Shown here: in pieces, positions 34,312 to 43,511 of the stretch
Layout: each line of letters starts with the position of its first letter
How positions within the stretch are numbered: position 1 is the first letter of the stretch
DNA from: an uncultured Lentisphaeria bacterium
Lineage (GTDB): Bacteria > Verrucomicrobiota > Lentisphaeria > Victivallales > UBA1829
DNA length: 64,000 bases
Direction: 5' to 3'
Assembly: GCA_949282305.1 (NCBI GenBank)
Contig: CASDPB010000065.1
Location: 1 to 64,000 of the forward strand
The notes under the pieces: generated by a model
Databases searched by the model: none
Seen by the model: the letters and a program-made list of their open reading frames with translations, nothing else
Told to the model about the DNA's origin: nothing
Program-made: the position numbers and the translations under genes

Positions 34312-35856
34312 ATGTCGAAAAGCGAAAACATACTGGTTCTTGATTTCGGTTCCCAGTACAGCCAGTTGATCGCGCGCAGAATCCGTGAGTGCAATGTCTA
34401 CAGCCGGATTGTTCCTTTCAGAATCAGCGCGGATGAAATCAGGAAAGAAGCGCCGGCGGGAATTATCCTGAGCGGCGGTCCCGCAAGTGTTTATCAGGAT
34501 GGTGCGCCGAAGTGCGATCCCGCGGTTTTTGAACTTGGAATTCCGGTTCTCGGCATCTGTTACGGAATGCAGCTGACGGTGCAGACTCTCGGCGGGGAAG
34601 TTGCGCGCGGCAAGGCACGCGAATACGGCAAGGCGGAGATTGAAGTCTGCGGGGAATCCGCATTGTTCGATGGATTTCCCGGAAAGGGGCAGGTCTGGAT
34701 GTCTCATGGAGACAAAGTCACGAGAATTCCCGACGGCTTTTCCCGTATTGCCCGCACGGACAATACGGAATTTGCCGGAATCCAGAATCCGGAAAGGAAA
34801 ATCTACGGAATTCAGTTCCACCCCGAGGTTGTGCATACGCCGAAGGGACAGATCCTCATTACAAATTTCTGCCGCAGAATCTGCGGTTGTTCCGGCAGCT
34901 GGAACATGGAGTCGTTTATAGAAACCGCCGTCCGTGAAATTCGTGAGAAAGTCAAAGGGGAGAAAGTGATTCTCGGGCTCAGCGGCGGTGTGGACTCCTC
35001 CGTTGCCGCGGCTTTGATTCATAAGGCAATCGGGGATCAGCTCACCTGTATTTTTGTGAACAACGGCGGACTTCGCAAAGGAGAGCCGGAACGGGTCAAG
35101 GCGCTGTTCGGCGGTTCTTTCAAAATGCCGCTGAAGTATGTCGATGCCGAGGCGCGTTTTCTTGAAAGACTCAAAGGTGTCAGCGAACCGGAAAAGAAGC
35201 GCAAGATCATCGGTCACGAATTTATTGAGGTGTTCGACGAGGCGGCGTCCGAGATTTCCGATGTGAAATTTCTTGCGCAGGGAACCACCTATCCCGACGT
35301 GATCGAAAGTGTTTCGATTGACGGCAATCCGAGCGCGGTCATCAAAAGCCATCACAACGTCGGCGGGCTTCCTGCCACGATGAACCTGAAACTGCTGGAG
35401 CCGCTGAGCCGTCTGTTCAAGGATGAGGTCCGCGAAGTCGGGCGCAAGCTCGGACTGCCGGAAGAGATGGTCATGCGTCAGCCGTTCCCGGGACCCGGTC
35501 TTGCGGTGCGTATGCTCGGCGAGGTCAACAAGAGAGACCTGGACACGCTTCGCGACGCCGATGAAATCATCGTCGATGAAATGAAAAAAGCGGGACTTTA
35601 CTATAAGACGTGGCAGACTTTCGGAGTCTTCATCCCCGTGAAAACGGTCGGGGTGATGGGCGACGAGCGCACCTATGACAATGTGATTGCGCTGCGTGCC
35701 GTGGAAAGTCAGGACGGCATGACTGCGGACTGGGTTCAGCTTCCCTATGATCTGCTCGGCAGAATATCGAGCCGTATCATCAACGAGGTTAACGGCGTGA
35801 ACCGCGTGGTGTATGACATTACGTCCAAGCCTCCGGGAACCATTGAGTGGGAATAA
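34312..35856 (+). CDS. guaA: GMP synthase (glutamine-hydrolysing) GuaA
   Basis: A 514-residue amidotransferase making GMP from XMP. The class I glutaminase has its nucleophile Cys in GICYGMQL at about 82-89 and the His-Glu pair in QFHPEVV near 168-174. The ATP pyrophosphatase domain starts with [14 protein letters not shown] at about 221-234. The C-terminal dimerisation domain ends with [17 protein letters not shown], the usual last residues, so the 3' end is intact. An AGAGAAACGTCT stretch precedes the ATG. rsmD starts eight bases after its stop. Confidence 0.97.
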   Translation: MSKSENILVLDFGSQYSQLIARRIRECNVYSRIVPFRISADEIRKEAPAGIILSGGPASVYQDGAPKCDPAVFELGIPVLGICYGMQLTVQTLGGEVARGKAREYGKAEIEVCGESALFDGFPGKGQVWMSHGDKVTRIPDGFSRIARTDNTEFAGIQNPERKIYGIQFHPEVVHTPKGQILITNFCRRICGCSGSWNMESFIETAVREIREKVKGEKVILGLSGGVDSSVAAALIHKAIGDQLTCIFVNNGGLRKGEPERVKALFGGSFKMPLKYVDAEARFLERLKGVSEPEKKRKIIGHEFIEVFDEAASEISDVKFLAQGTTYPDVIESVSIDGNPSAVIKSHHNVGGLPATMNLKLLEPLSRLFKDEVREVGRKLGLPEEMVMRQPFPGPGLAVRMLGEVNKRDLDTLRDADEIIVDEMKKAGLYYKTWQTFGVFIPVKTVGVMGDERTYDNVIALRAVESQDGMTADWVQLPYDLLGRISSRIINEVNGVNRVVYDITSKPPGTIEWE

Positions 35857-35863
35857 GGCCGGC

Positions 35864-36424
35864 ATGGAAATTCTGGGCGGCATGGCGAAAGGCATTTCTC
35901 TGAAAGTGCCCGGCGGAGCGACGGTAAGACCGACGGCTGTCAGGGCACGCAGGGCGCTGTTTGACAGTCTGGGTATCCTTGACGGGAAAAGTGCATGTGA
36001 TCTTTTCGCAGGCAGCGGCGCTGTCGGATTCGAGTTTGCGAGCCGCGGCGCGGAATCCGTATTGTTTGTGGAGAAGTCTCCGCAGTCTCTTGGCGCGCTC
36101 AAAGCCAATCTGAAAAAAATCGAGCCGGTCTGTTCTTCATGCCGCTTTACCGTATTCAGCGGGGCATTGCCGGAGTGTGCCGCCCGTTTCACATCGCTTC
36201 CCGCGCCGGATTTCATCTTTGCGGATCCGCCGTATGCGGAGTCGGCGGAGCTGCTGGACGGTCTTCTGCATGAAAAAGCGTTTACTGCCTGGGCAAAGCA
36301 TTCTCTCATGATCTGGGAACTCCCGGAAACCAGTTTCCAGCTGAAGGTTTTCCCCCCGGAATGGCGTGTGCAGACCATCAAACAGTTTGGAGGAGCCCGT
36401 TTCCTCTATGTGACGGGGGCGTGA
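35864..36424 (+). CDS. rsmD: 16S rRNA (guanine966-N2)-methyltransferase RsmD
   Basis: A 186-residue SAM methyltransferase for 16S rRNA. MEILGGMAKGISLKVP at the start matches the family's 'RIIGGxxKGrxL' opening, TVRPTAVRARRALFDSL follows, LFAGSGAVGFEFASRGA is the SAM motif (about 48-64), and FADPPY near 122-127 is the catalytic DPPY-type motif. I start at ATG 35864, eight bases after the guaA stop; the upstream in-frame start at 35813 lies inside guaA and adds no family sequence. Confidence 0.93.
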   Translation: MEILGGMAKGISLKVPGGATVRPTAVRARRALFDSLGILDGKSACDLFAGSGAVGFEFASRGAESVLFVEKSPQSLGALKANLKKIEPVCSSCRFTVFSGALPECAARFTSLPAPDFIFADPPYAESAELLDGLLHEKAFTAWAKHSLMIWELPETSFQLKVFPPEWRVQTIKQFGGARFLYVTGA

Positions 36425-36456
36425 TTTTCCGGAAAAACGGCGGTTTTTCCGGAAAA
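36425..36456. terminator. perfect inverted repeat after rsmD, likely terminator
   Basis: Arms 36425-36438 and 36443-36456 pair perfectly over 14 bases, loop GGCG. It starts right at the rsmD stop. The T-rich left arm and A-rich right arm mean the U-run is inside the stem, so it is not a textbook terminator. The core TTTTCCGGAAAA recurs at 39175-39186. Confidence 0.5.
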
Positions 36457-36502
36457 AATGAAAAAAATACGGGAAAATCTGCCTGTAACGGCAAATTTTT
36501 AT

Positions 36503-36530
36503 TTGACAAGCTGATTTGTGAATGTAGTGT
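36503..36530 (+). promoter_or_regulatory. candidate promoter of the coiled-coil membrane protein cluster
   Basis: TTGACA, 16 bases, TAGTGT. A second -10-like TATAAT lies closer to the gene at 36566-36571 but lacks a good -35. Confidence 0.4.
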
Positions 36531-36599
36531 AAGCAGACCATACTTTATAAAACTGGTGTCTAATTTATAATAACATTTTTGACAGGAGAGAAAAGGGAC

Positions 36600-37859
36600 A
36601 TGGGTATTTTGAACAGAGTCATCAACATCCTGATTTTACTTGCTGCGATTGCAGCCGTTGTGTTTTCGTATATGCTGTTCAGCAAGCGCAATGAACTGAC
36701 GGACGGATGGCAGAAGATGGCGGATGCGATCAATGCGACCGCGGCGACTTTGGACGACAAAGGTGCTTCGGGGACAAAAGCGGCACAGGAACTTGCATCG
36801 GACAAGCTCAGACATACCCAGTATGCGAATCTGGATCAGGTATTGCCGAAATTGAAATCCAATGCGTCAAAAATCGTAAAGCAGCGTAATGATCTTGCGG
36901 AATCTTTCCAGAAAACGGCGGATACACTGGAAATTGCAGGAGTCAATGCCAAGGATTTCCAGAATACAACCACTTATGAAGCCAAGGGCAAGGAATTCGG
37001 AACCAAAGTCTCCGATTTCAAACGCAACCGGGATGACGTTTTTGCAAATTATGTCAAAACCGGAAGTATCGCCGGAGCCTCTATTTCCGCCAATGAGCTG
37101 AAAGATTCCGCCCAGGCGAATGCCGCCGCCCAGAAAATCAATACAAAAATCAATGACATCAAAAGCCGCAGAGACCGTTTTGCCTCCCACATTGCAACGA
37201 TCAGCAAAACGCTCGGCGTCAAGAGCCCGAACCTGAATGGAAACAACTATGCCAGTGAGCTGAATGCTTCTCTTGCCGCGATCAACAAATATAAACGCAC
37301 AGCGGACACCACACGGAACGCACTGGCGGCGGAAAAGAGAAAGACGGCTTCCCTGAACAGTCAGATTGCGGCTCATCGCAAGACAATTTCCGATCATCTG
37401 GCGGACATCAAGGCAAAGCAGAAAAGAATTGATGAACTGCTCCGTGTCATTTCCGATGATGGCAAGTCCCATGTCCCGAACAAGGTGCTGACCGGAAAAG
37501 AGCCGGAGTGCTACGGGTATGTCAAGGGCAAAATTGAATATATTGATAAGGATTTCGGCTTCATCACCATCAACATCGGCAAAAAATACGAGTTTGTCCA
37601 GAAATACGGAATCAAGGAAAACAAAGTTGCGTTTCCGCTCCCTGCCGGCAAGATCATGACGATTGCGCGCGGTCTGAACAGCGACAAGCCTGAATTTATC
37701 GGAAAACTGGTTGTGACGAAGGTCGATGACCACAATGCAATCTGCAACCTTGTCAGCGGTGAGCTTTCAGAGCTGAGAGTGGGCGATGATGTCTACTTTG
37801 CAGATGAGGATATTGCCGCCGCAACGGAAAAAGCCGCCGCTCCGGCTGCCGCTAAATAA
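36600..37859 (+). CDS. membrane-anchored coiled-coil protein with C-terminal beta domain, unknown function
   Basis: A 419-residue protein. One membrane helix at about 5-28 (VINILILLAAIAAVVFSYML) is followed by a long helical region to about 295 rich in Ala, Asn, Lys and Asp with heptad character, with AAEKRKTASLNSQIAAHRK as its clearest coiled coil. Residues 305-400 are a beta-rich domain: GYVKGKIEYIDKDFGFITIN, later LVVTKVDDHNAICNLV and LRVGDDVYF. The tail is Ala/Pro-rich. I start at ATG 36600; a TTG at 36579 lies in the ribosome site. It resembles no named family I know. Two tiny membrane/lipoprotein genes follow. Confidence 0.7.
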   Translation: MGILNRVINILILLAAIAAVVFSYMLFSKRNELTDGWQKMADAINATAATLDDKGASGTKAAQELASDKLRHTQYANLDQVLPKLKSNASKIVKQRNDLAESFQKTADTLEIAGVNAKDFQNTTTYEAKGKEFGTKVSDFKRNRDDVFANYVKTGSIAGASISANELKDSAQANAAAQKINTKINDIKSRRDRFASHIATISKTLGVKSPNLNGNNYASELNASLAAINKYKRTADTTRNALAAEKRKTASLNSQIAAHRKTISDHLADIKAKQKRIDELLRVISDDGKSHVPNKVLTGKEPECYGYVKGKIEYIDKDFGFITINIGKKYEFVQKYGIKENKVAFPLPAGKIMTIARGLNSDKPEFIGKLVVTKVDDHNAICNLVSGELSELRVGDDVYFADEDIAAATEKAAAPAAAK

Positions 37860-37870
37860 GGAGGCGGGTC

Positions 37871-37978
37871 ATGTATTCATCGAAATTTTTTACAATCTGC
37901 TCGATTCTCACATTTCTCCTTCTTGCAGGCGTGTTGGTTCTGCAGGCTCTTGAAATGAAATGCTATGAGATGTTCTGA
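37871..37978 (+). CDS. 35-residue membrane peptide
   Basis: A short gene with a good GGAGGCGGGTC site before ATG 37871. The product is a single hydrophobic helix (about 6-26, FFTICSILTFLLLAGVLVLQ) and a polar tail with two Glu-Met and a Cys. It lies 11 bases after the coiled-coil protein and is followed by a terminator, so it is likely cotranscribed with it. Too short for family assignment. Confidence 0.5.
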   Translation: MYSSKFFTICSILTFLLLAGVLVLQALEMKCYEMF

Positions 37979-38004
37979 GCTTTCCTGAACTAAATCGAAT
38001 GAAG

Positions 38005-38036
38005 AACCGTCCGCTGGAAAGTCGTGACGGTTTTTT
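38005..38036 (+). terminator. rho-independent terminator after the small membrane peptide
   Basis: Stem AACCGTC/GACGGTT with a 14-base loop, then six T. It would separate the lipoprotein gene from the preceding pair unless read-through occurs. Confidence 0.8.
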
Positions 38037-38054
38037 CGTATATGGAGGCATTTT

Positions 38055-38210
38055 ATGAAATACCTGATGATGGCGTTGTTCCTTGCCGCTGCGGGAATTT
38101 TTCTGAGCGGCTGCACCGACTATGAGCGTGCGGGCGTGAATCCGCGTCCTTTCAATGAACCGAGAGACTGGGAGGTCAATCCCTACGGTCCCAATATGTT
38201 CCAGAACTGA
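38055..38210 (+). CDS. 51-residue lipoprotein with conserved PRPFNEPRDWE-type tail
   Basis: The ATG at 38055 has GGAGG seven bases upstream. A signal peptide ends at the lipobox LSGC (residues 17-20). The mature 32 residues contain NPRPFNEPRDWEVNPYG. Very short lipoproteins with an 'xPxPFNxPxxWE' tail occur, as I recall it, in PVC bacteria, but no function has been given to them. It stands alone between a terminator and a convergent AraC gene. It may act with the coiled-coil protein upstream, but this is inference. Confidence 0.6.
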   Translation: MKYLMMALFLAAAGIFLSGCTDYERAGVNPRPFNEPRDWEVNPYGPNMFQN

Positions 38211-38314
38211 CAGTGCGCCGAAGGAAAGCAGAGAATGAAATTCCGCTTTTCTTCTCCGTTTTCTGTGCGTTTTCAGGCGAAGCGGTCGTTCGCTTGCCGG
38301 ATTCCGGAAAAGAA

Positions 38315-39136
38315 CTATGGAAGTTTCCGGCCGGCGGCCTGCCTTAAGAGCTCCTTCTTGTAATGAAGCGGCGAGTTTCCGGTCATCCGTTTGAAAAAGT
38401 CGGAGAAGTGGAATTGCGAGGAAAAACCCATGATCGCGGCAATTTCACCGATATTTTTGTCCGAATAGCGCAGGTAGCGTTTTGCGCTTTCAACCCGGAG
38501 CTGATTCAGGAAATCCTTCGCCGGGAGCCCTGTCATCTGCTTGACCAGCACGGAGAAATGATTTCTTGAATAATTACATGCCTCGGCGGCCTCTGCCACG
38601 GAGAAGGGGCAGCGTTCCTGTTTTTCGAGAATGTCGTAAATTCTCGCAAGAGGGCCGGAATAGCGCTGGGAGTGTTGAAACAAAGTTGCGATGACACCTG
38701 TCAGGTAATATTCCATCAAGGTCTGGTAATGATCCTGCGGGAGAATGATCGTGCCTTCCGGAATTCCGAAGAAGCGGGAAGGGAACGTGGTCTCGAAAAT
38801 GGTTCTTGTCGCCTCGATTACCCCGCGCGTGAAATCACTGGAAGCGACATGGAGAAAAGGGGGAAAGACGGGCTGTATCATGTAAAACTTATAACAGAGA
38901 GAAAGATATTTTTCCGAATATTTCAAAGCGTGCCGGATTCCCGGCGCTATGAACAGCAGATCATTTTCCCCGACGGAGCAGCTGCCGTTTTCCGTAATGA
39001 GTTCACACTTTCCCGACAAGGTAAAATTTGCCTGGTAGAAATCATGAATGTGCATTTTTATCCTGATGGAAGGATTTCCTTCGGCGTATCCCCAGTAGCA
39101 CAGTTTGATTTTTCCCTGATTTTTTTCCGCTTCCAT
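38315..39136 (-). CDS. AraC-family transcriptional regulator of the efflux operon
   Basis: A 273-residue regulator with an N-terminal cupin sensor (about 25-115; HIHDFYQANFTLSGKCEL and VGENDLLFIAPGIRHAL) and a C-terminal double HTH (about 170-265; SVAEAAEACNYSRNHFSVLVKQMTG and NIGEIAAIMGFSSQFHFSDFFKR). It is transcribed away from the RND efflux genes at 39316, and probably controls them. I start at ATG 39136 behind AGGAG, six bases before; the ATG at 39190 adds residues with no cupin character. Confidence 0.92.
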   Translation of the reverse strand: MEAEKNQGKIKLCYWGYAEGNPSIRIKMHIHDFYQANFTLSGKCELITENGSCSVGENDLLFIAPGIRHALKYSEKYLSLCYKFYMIQPVFPPFLHVASSDFTRGVIEATRTIFETTFPSRFFGIPEGTIILPQDHYQTLMEYYLTGVIATLFQHSQRYSGPLARIYDILEKQERCPFSVAEAAEACNYSRNHFSVLVKQMTGLPAKDFLNQLRVESAKRYLRYSDKNIGEIAAIMGFSSQFHFSDFFKRMTGNSPLHYKKELLRQAAGRKLP

Positions 39137-39162
39137 AGTTTTCTCCTGCTTTTTCCCGAGAT

Positions 39163-39190
39163 AAAATAGGACGGTTTTCCGGAAAAACAA
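39163..39190 (-). promoter_or_regulatory. candidate AraC promoter containing a TTTTCCGGAAAA palindrome
   Basis: On the minus strand TTGTTT (39190-39185), 16 bases, TATTTT (39168-39163). The spacer and -35 overlap the 12-base palindrome TTTTCCGGAAAA (39175-39186), a candidate regulator site. Confidence 0.4.
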
Positions 39191-39243
39191 TCCGGAATGC
39201 GGTTTCCGGTATGTTTTTTCCTGTCCAAAAGATTTTTTTCTTC

Positions 39244-39271
39244 TTGACTTTCCTTTTCCGGCAGGTATTGT
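39244..39271 (+). promoter_or_regulatory. candidate promoter of the RND efflux operon
   Basis: TTGACT, 16 bases, TATTGT, about 45 bases before the start of the fusion protein gene. Confidence 0.5.
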
Positions 39272-39315
39272 GTTACAGGAATGCGGAACTTAATTTTTGA
39301 GCGGGGGATAAGAAA

Positions 39316-40449
39316 ATGGGTTTTCGGAAAATCATATTGCTGTCCGGAGCGGTTTTTCTCGCCGGATTTTCCGCGGGATGCGGAAAAACGGAGAAGAGCG
39401 CCGGCGCTGAAGCGGAAGTGCTGTCCGTCCGTTTCTATACCTTGGAGAAAAAAAGTAACGGGCGTTACCGCATGTTTCCGGGTATTATCCAGCCTGAGAA
39501 GCAGGTCAATCTTTCCTTTCGTGTGGACGGACAGCTGATTCAGTTCAACGCCGGTCCCGGAAAGACGTTCCGGAAAGGGGATCTTCTTGCGAAGCTGGAC
39601 CCGGTTGCCTTTCAGGCGGCGCTGGACTCCGCCGACGCGAAATATAAAGAGGCGCTCAAGGATTATGAACGCTATAAGCTGCTTTACGGCAAAAAGGTCG
39701 TTGCGGCAACCGAGTATGAGAAGAAAAAGCGTGACCTCGACATAAGCGAGGCGGCTGTCCGCAATGCCCGGGACGATTTGCAGAATTCCGAAATTTACGC
39801 TCCGTTCAGCGGGATCACGTCCAATACCTATGCGGACAATTATCAGCACATCAAGGCAAAGGAAACTCTGATCCGGCTGCAGAACCTGAGCGCGCTTCAG
39901 GTTTCGATCGACGTGCCGGAAAAGGATTTTTCCGCCAGTATTTCCAACGACATCAATGAAGTGAACAGGCTTGCGGCTGAAAACGGCGGTTTCTACGGAA
40001 CGGTTCCCGCTCTTCCGGGGAAAAGGTTTAAACTCTCTCTGAAGGAAACCTCCACGGAGGCGGATTCGGTGACACAGACTTTCCGCGTCACGTTCCGCAT
40101 CAGCAAACCGGAAGACATCCGCCTGTTTCCGGGGATGACGATGGCGGTTTATGTGCCCGATCTCCGGCATAAGACCGAGGCGGAACGCAATGCGGCGATG
40201 TTCGAGATTCCCTTCTGCGCCGTTTTTACGAAAGACGGCAAAAGCTATGTCTGGCTGATCGGCAAAGACGGTGCCGTGCAGCCGGTTCAGGTCATACTTG
40301 GAACCGTGTACGGCTCGAATGTCAGCATTACCGCGGAACAGCTGAAGCCGGGAGATGTGATTGCAGCCTCCGGCGTGATGGTGCTCCATGACGGCGTCAG
40401 GGTCAGAGAACTGCCGGAAGTCGGCAGCAGGAAATCCATCGGGCAGTAG
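39316..40449 (+). CDS. RND efflux periplasmic adaptor (membrane fusion lipoprotein)
   Basis: A 377-residue periplasmic adaptor of a tripartite efflux pump. Its signal peptide ends in the lipobox-like FSAGC at about 18-22. A lipoyl/barrel-sandwich half is VNLSFRVDGQLIQFNAGPGKTFRKGDLLAKLDP (about 70-100), a coiled-coil hairpin follows (about 105-150), and the second lipoyl half is YAPFSGITSNTYADNYQHIKAKETLIRLQ. The beta-barrel and membrane-proximal domains complete it. It is 23 bases from the transporter gene. No TolC-type partner is encoded next to it, so an outside channel must be shared. Confidence 0.93.
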   Translation: MGFRKIILLSGAVFLAGFSAGCGKTEKSAGAEAEVLSVRFYTLEKKSNGRYRMFPGIIQPEKQVNLSFRVDGQLIQFNAGPGKTFRKGDLLAKLDPVAFQAALDSADAKYKEALKDYERYKLLYGKKVVAATEYEKKKRDLDISEAAVRNARDDLQNSEIYAPFSGITSNTYADNYQHIKAKETLIRLQNLSALQVSIDVPEKDFSASISNDINEVNRLAAENGGFYGTVPALPGKRFKLSLKETSTEADSVTQTFRVTFRISKPEDIRLFPGMTMAVYVPDLRHKTEAERNAAMFEIPFCAVFTKDGKSYVWLIGKDGAVQPVQVILGTVYGSNVSITAEQLKPGDVIAASGVMVLHDGVRVRELPEVGSRKSIGQ

Positions 40450-40472
40450 TCCGGGAAGCAGGGGGACATCCG

Positions 40473-43400
40473 ATGAATATTGCAGAATGGTCGATCCGGA
40501 AACCGCTTCTCACGTGGACTTTCACAGGCATGGCGGTGATTGCGGGCATCATAGCCTATTATCAGCTGCCGCGCTTTGAAGACCCTGAATTTACGATCAA
40601 GGAAGCGCAGATCATTACTTCATATCCGGGAGCGTCTCCGCGCGAGACTGCGCAGGAGGTGACTTCCCGGATCGAAGAGGCGGTTCAGCAGATGGGGCAG
40701 CTGAAGGAGATTCAGTCCAAGTCCTCCTGCGGGCTTTCCATTGTCCGTGCGGAGATGCAGGACAAATACAACAAGGATTCGCTGCCACAGGTCTGGGACG
40801 AGCTCCGTAATAAGATTGCCGATTCTTATACCACGCTTCCCCCGGGCGCTTCCATGCCGCAGGTCATTGACGACTACGGCGATGTGTACGGCGCATTTTA
40901 TGCCCTGACCGGAAAGGGCGCGACGCATGTCCAGCTGCACGAATTTGCGAAATATCTTCAGAAGCAGCTTCTCTTTGCGGAGGATGTCAAGAAAATCAAG
41001 TTGTTCGGGGTGCTTCCGGAGGCGCTGTATGTGACGCTTCACCGGGAAAAGATGGGGACGCTCGGGATTGCGCCGGAGGATATTTACGGGATTCTGAAAG
41101 AACGCAATCTTGTCACGAACGAGGGCTGGGTCGGCATCGGCGGTGAATGGCTGCCGATCAAGATGGATGCGGGAAGCATTACTCCCGAGGCGATCCGGAA
41201 TATTGTGATTACGCGCAGCACAGACCGTCTGATTACGCTTGGAGACATTGCAACCGTGACTCTGACGAAGAAGGATCCACCTTCGGAAATGCTCTTTTTC
41301 AACGGCGAGCCGGCTGTCGGCATCGGCATTTCCACGGTCGGCGGCGGCAATGTCGTAACCATGGGCGAATCAATTCAAAGGAAACTCAGAGAACTGGAGC
41401 CGATGTTTCCCGCGGAAATGAAGCTCCATACGATTTCCATGCAGTCGGATTCCGTATCCCGGGCGGTCAGGGGCTTTGTGGAGAATCTTGCCGAAGCCGT
41501 GGCGATCGTGATTGCCGTACTCCTGATTTTCATGGGATTGAAAAGCGGGCTCCTGATCGGTTTTGTTCTTTTTCTGACGATCTGCGGGACACTGTTCGTC
41601 ATGAACTGTTTTCAGATTGCGCTCCAGAGAGTTTCGCTCGGCGCGCTGATCATCGCCCTTGGAATGCTGGTTGACAATGCAATCGTCATCACGGAAGGCA
41701 TGATGATCCGCATCCGGCAGGGCGAAGACAAAATCAAAGCGGCGCGCGAGGTCGTCGGGCAGACCATGTGGCCGCTTTTCGGGGCAACGGCGATCGCGGT
41801 CACTGCATTCGGCGCCATCGGGCTTTCCGAAGACAGCACCGGAGAGTTCTGCGGCTCGCTGTTCCATGTTCTGCTGATTTCCCTGACCCTGAGCTGGGTT
41901 GCCGCCATTACGATTACGCCGCTTCTCTGTTATCATTCCTTTAAGAAAGACCCCGTGAAAACGGACGGCGGGATCGCTGATCCGTATGACAAGCCGATGT
42001 TCCGCGCTTACAGAAATATGCTGGTGTTTGTGCTCGGCCACAAGACCGCGGCGGTTGTCGTCATGGCGGCTGTTCTTGCTCTGAGCATCTGGGGATTCCG
42101 ATATGTGGACAGGAATTTCTTTCCCGCTTCGACACGTTCCCAGTTCCTGATTGACGTCCGGCTTCCTTACGGAGTGAATATCGCTTCGACCAATGACAAG
42201 ACGGCGGAAATCGAAAATTATGTGAAAACCCTGCCGGGGGTGACGGATGTCAGCCGTTTTGTCGGTGGCGGGGCACTGCGTTTCCTTCTGACTTATGCGC
42301 CCGAAGAGCCCGATACCGGATTCGGGCAGCTTCTGGTGAGCGTCAGGGACTGGCGCGAAATTGACGGTCTGGTGGAACGGATCCATGAATACAGCAAAAT
42401 TCATTTTTCGGATGTCAGTGTGATTCCTTACAAGTTTCGTCTCGGTCCCGGCGCAAACGGTGCGATTCAGGCGCGTTTCAGCGGAAATGATCCCGATGTC
42501 CTGCGCAGTCTTGCGGAGCAGGCAATGGACATTATGCGGAAAAATCCGAATGCGCGGGCGATTTACACCGATTGGCGCGACCGGATGAAGGTGATTCGTC
42601 CCGTCTTTTCGGAGCCCCGTGCCAGCCGTGCGGGGATCAGCAAACAGGAGGCTTCCGATGCGATCCGTGAAAACTTCGAGGGGCTGCCCATCGGGACTTT
42701 CCGCGATGGAGACGAGCTGATTCCGATCATTGCCCGTGCGGACGACAAACTCCGGAGCATCGAAAATTTCAGCAATATCATGATCTGGAGCCCGAATGCG
42801 AAAAAGATGATTCCGCTGACGCAGCTGTTCGACCAGACTGATATTGTCTGGGAGGATCCGATTATTGTGCAGCGTGACCGGATTCCGACGATCACGGTCA
42901 AATGCGATCCGGTCAAAGGACTCGCCGGCACTCTTTTCAATGAATTGCGCCCGGAGATTCAGAAGATAAAACTCCCGCCCGGCTATCGGCTGGAATGGGG
43001 CGGTGAATATGAGGATTCCCGAAACGCATCCGACGGCGTGTTTTCAAAACTTCCGCCGTCTATCGTGATTATGGTGCTGATTCTGCTGTTTATGTTCAAC
43101 TCGGTGAAGCAGTCGCTTGCGATCTGGCTGACAGTTCCGCTGGCGGTGATCGGTGTTGTCTGCGGTCTGCTTCTGACGGGACAGCCGTTCGGGTTCATGG
43201 CGCTGCTTGGTTTTCTGAGTCTGTCCGGAATGCTGATTAAAAATGCAATGATTCTGATTGATGAAATCAATGTGCAGCGCAGGAACGGCAAAGAACCGTT
43301 TCTGGCGGTCGTGGATTCATCGGTCAGCAGAATGCGCCCCGTTGCGCTGGCGGCATTCACCACGGTTCTGGGGATGCTGCCGCTGATTTTCGATGCGTTT

Positions 43401-43511
43401 TTTGCTGCAATGGCGGTTACAATCATGTTCGGTCTGACTTTTGCCTGTGTGCTGACACTGGTTATGGTTCCGGTGTTTTATGCAATGTTTTACCGGATCA
43501 GAAAGACATGA
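40473..43511 (+). CDS. RND-family efflux transporter (AcrB/HAE1-like)
   Basis: A 1012-residue proton-driven exporter with 12 membrane helices and two large periplasmic loops. GALIIALGMLVDNAIVITEGMMIRIRQG at about 390-417 is TM4: the AcrB DD pair reads DN here, so one of the two proton-relay Asp residues is replaced by Asn. The TM10 Lys is present in SLSGMLIKNAMILIDEINVQRRNG. PGASPRETAQEVTSRIEEAVQ near 50-70 is typical of the family. GGGGGAC precedes the ATG at 40473. The palindrome CATGAATCATGATTCATG overlaps its stop codon. Substrates are unknown. Confidence 0.94.
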   Translation: MNIAEWSIRKPLLTWTFTGMAVIAGIIAYYQLPRFEDPEFTIKEAQIITSYPGASPRETAQEVTSRIEEAVQQMGQLKEIQSKSSCGLSIVRAEMQDKYNKDSLPQVWDELRNKIADSYTTLPPGASMPQVIDDYGDVYGAFYALTGKGATHVQLHEFAKYLQKQLLFAEDVKKIKLFGVLPEALYVTLHREKMGTLGIAPEDIYGILKERNLVTNEGWVGIGGEWLPIKMDAGSITPEAIRNIVITRSTDRLITLGDIATVTLTKKDPPSEMLFFNGEPAVGIGISTVGGGNVVTMGESIQRKLRELEPMFPAEMKLHTISMQSDSVSRAVRGFVENLAEAVAIVIAVLLIFMGLKSGLLIGFVLFLTICGTLFVMNCFQIALQRVSLGALIIALGMLVDNAIVITEGMMIRIRQGEDKIKAAREVVGQTMWPLFGATAIAVTAFGAIGLSEDSTGEFCGSLFHVLLISLTLSWVAAITITPLLCYHSFKKDPVKTDGGIADPYDKPMFRAYRNMLVFVLGHKTAAVVVMAAVLALSIWGFRYVDRNFFPASTRSQFLIDVRLPYGVNIASTNDKTAEIENYVKTLPGVTDVSRFVGGGALRFLLTYAPEEPDTGFGQLLVSVRDWREIDGLVERIHEYSKIHFSDVSVIPYKFRLGPGANGAIQARFSGNDPDVLRSLAEQAMDIMRKNPNARAIYTDWRDRMKVIRPVFSEPRASRAGISKQEASDAIRENFEGLPIGTFRDGDELIPIIARADDKLRSIENFSNIMIWSPNAKKMIPLTQLFDQTDIVWEDPIIVQRDRIPTITVKCDPVKGLAGTLFNELRPEIQKIKLPPGYRLEWGGEYEDSRNASDGVFSKLPPSIVIMVLILLFMFNSVKQSLAIWLTVPLAVIGVVCGLLLTGQPFGFMALLGFLSLSGMLIKNAMILIDEINVQRRNGKEPFLAVVDSSVSRMRPVALAAFTTVLGMLPLIFDAFFAAMAVTIMFGLTFACVLTLVMVPVFYAMFYRIRKT

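Noticed and set aside
34168-36381. Minus-strand frame of 737 codons
   Set aside because: Antisense to guaA and rsmD, both of which have intact motifs.
39058-40389. Minus-strand frame of 443 codons over the RND adaptor
   Set aside because: Shadow of the adaptor gene; it would also run into the AraC gene.
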